Shown piece by piece: positions 5,637-6,302 of a stretch of DNA of 6,302 nt. The DNA lies in contig CATPBU010000192.1 in assembly GCA_955652455.1 (NCBI GenBank), forward strand, positions 1-6,302. Direction: 5' to 3'. The notes beneath the pieces are model-generated. The model was not told the DNA's origin. It worked only from the letters and a program-made list of their open reading frames with translations, and searched no databases. This DNA comes from Candidatus Dormiibacterota bacterium. Lineage in GTDB: Bacteria; Chloroflexota; Dormibacteria; UBA8260. Made by a program: the position numbers and the translations under genes. The stretch's first letter is position 1. Every line of letters begins with the position of its first letter.

Positions 5637-6302
5637 GTGTCCACGGTTCTTCACGACGCCGTCAGGGTCGAGCGTGACGGCGCCATCGCCATTGTCACCA
5701 TCGACCACCCGCCGGCCAACGCGATCAGCCGGGCGGTGATCCTCGGCATCACCCAGGCGTTCAGCGATGCGGAAGCTGATCCCAGCTGTCGCGGACTGGT
5801 GCTCACCGGCGCGGGCCCGAAGTTCTTCGCCGCAGGCGCCGACATCTCAGAATTCGGCAGCCAGGGCGGCGACAACATCGCCCAGGGCCAGGGCTTGACC
5901 CTCGCAATGGAGCGGTCGCGGTTGCCCGTCGTCGCCGCCGTCAATGGGATCGCGTTCGGCGGCGGCTGCGAGCTGACGCTGGCCTGCGATGTGCGCATCG
6001 CGTCGACGGCCGCACGATTCGGGCAGCCGGAGATCAAGCTGGGGATCATCCCCGGCTGGGGAGGAACCCAGCGCCTGCCTCGCCTGATCGGACGAAGCGC
6101 CGCCATCGAGCTGCTGCTCACCGGCGACCCGGTCGACGCGGCGCGCGCCCTGACGCTCGGCCTGGCGTCGCGTGTGGTCGAGCCCGAAGACCTCCCCGCC
6201 GCCGCGCGGCGCTGGGCAGAGCTGCTTGCGTCGCGGGCTCCGCTGGCACTAGCCGCGACCAAACGCGCAATGCACCGAGGATCAGAGCTCGCTCTCGAGG
6301 AC
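5637..6302 (+). CDS. Enoyl-CoA hydratase/isomerase (crotonase) family protein, 3' end outside window
   Basis: Crotonase-fold enzymes act on acyl-CoA thioesters; the classical member hydrates trans-2-enoyl-CoA in beta-oxidation. The 222 visible codons run without a stop to the last base, so the C-terminus (usually to about 255-265 residues) is missing. Landmarks are VTIDHPPANAIS (20-31), the CoA-binding and oxyanion-hole segment AAGADI (65-70), and NGIAFGGGCELTLACD (103-118). These are followed by FGQPEIKLGIIPGWGGTQRL (128-147). E112 and E132 match the two catalytic glutamates of rat enoyl-CoA hydratase (E144 and E164), so a hydratase reaction is likely rather than an isomerase lacking one Glu. 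The first oxyanion contact is at about A66-G67, the second at G109. The GTG start has GAGGAGG 6 nt upstream. Because the end is missing, the N-terminal half of a FadB/FadJ-type multifunctional protein cannot be excluded. The chain-length preference cannot be read from sequence. Confidence 0.93.
   Translation, partial: MSTVLHDAVRVERDGAIAIVTIDHPPANAISRAVILGITQAFSDAEADPSCRGLVLTGAGPKFFAAGADISEFGSQGGDNIAQGQGLTLAMERSRLPVVAAVNGIAFGGGCELTLACDVRIASTAARFGQPEIKLGIIPGWGGTQRLPRLIGRSAAIELLLTGDPVDAARALTLGLASRVVEPEDLPAAARRWAELLASRAPLALAATKRAMHRGSELALED

Noticed and set aside
4757..5677. Plus-strand open frame (306 codons) across the S66 relic and the hypothetical gene
   Set aside because: It starts inside the relic, runs antisense to the 191-residue gene and overlaps the hydratase start with its ribosome binding site. 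Its translation is Arg/His-rich with no recognisable domain.

Overview
The window is GC-rich chromosomal DNA with strongly G/C-ending codons, GTG and TTG starts, and tightly packed genes. The gene set suggests a high-GC, Chloroflexota-like bacterium. It comprises an R3H-bearing AAA ATPase, dTMP kinase, a DarA/PstA-like PII protein, a GH3 lipoprotein, an S66 carboxypeptidase remnant and a crotonase. A high-GC actinobacterial lineage is the alternative. This placement is inference from gene content and is weak below phylum level.

Left part (1-3126, plus strand): the C-terminal end of a GNAT-like protein, an AAA ATPase with a C-terminal R3H nucleic-acid-binding domain, thymidylate kinase (tmk) and a small DarA/PstA-like protein follow each other with gaps of 8, 5 and -4 nt. 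They are almost certainly one operon. The tmk-darA adjacency is known from Firmicutes, where holB usually follows. Here there is no holB, and the ATPase sits upstream instead.

Middle (3127-4484): after a 92-nt spacer containing a small hairpin comes a GH3 (NagZ/LpqI-like) lipoprotein. It keeps the nucleophile Asp but appears to lack the usual Asp-His acid/base dyad.

Right part (4485-6302): on the minus strand, an unrecognised 191-residue protein is followed directly by the remains of an LD-carboxypeptidase (peptidase S66). The relic has lost its middle (with the catalytic Ser) and its C-terminus (with the catalytic His), and its two surviving parts lie in different frames. Across an 88-nt divergent intergenic region, a plus-strand enoyl-CoA hydratase/isomerase starts at a GTG with a strong ribosome binding site and runs off the window.

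The most interesting points are the decayed S66 gene beside a GH3 enzyme with a missing acid/base residue (two muropeptide-processing functions altered side by side), and a DarA-like protein whose c-di-AMP contact positions are partly replaced. No mobile element, CRISPR array, tRNA or rRNA was seen.
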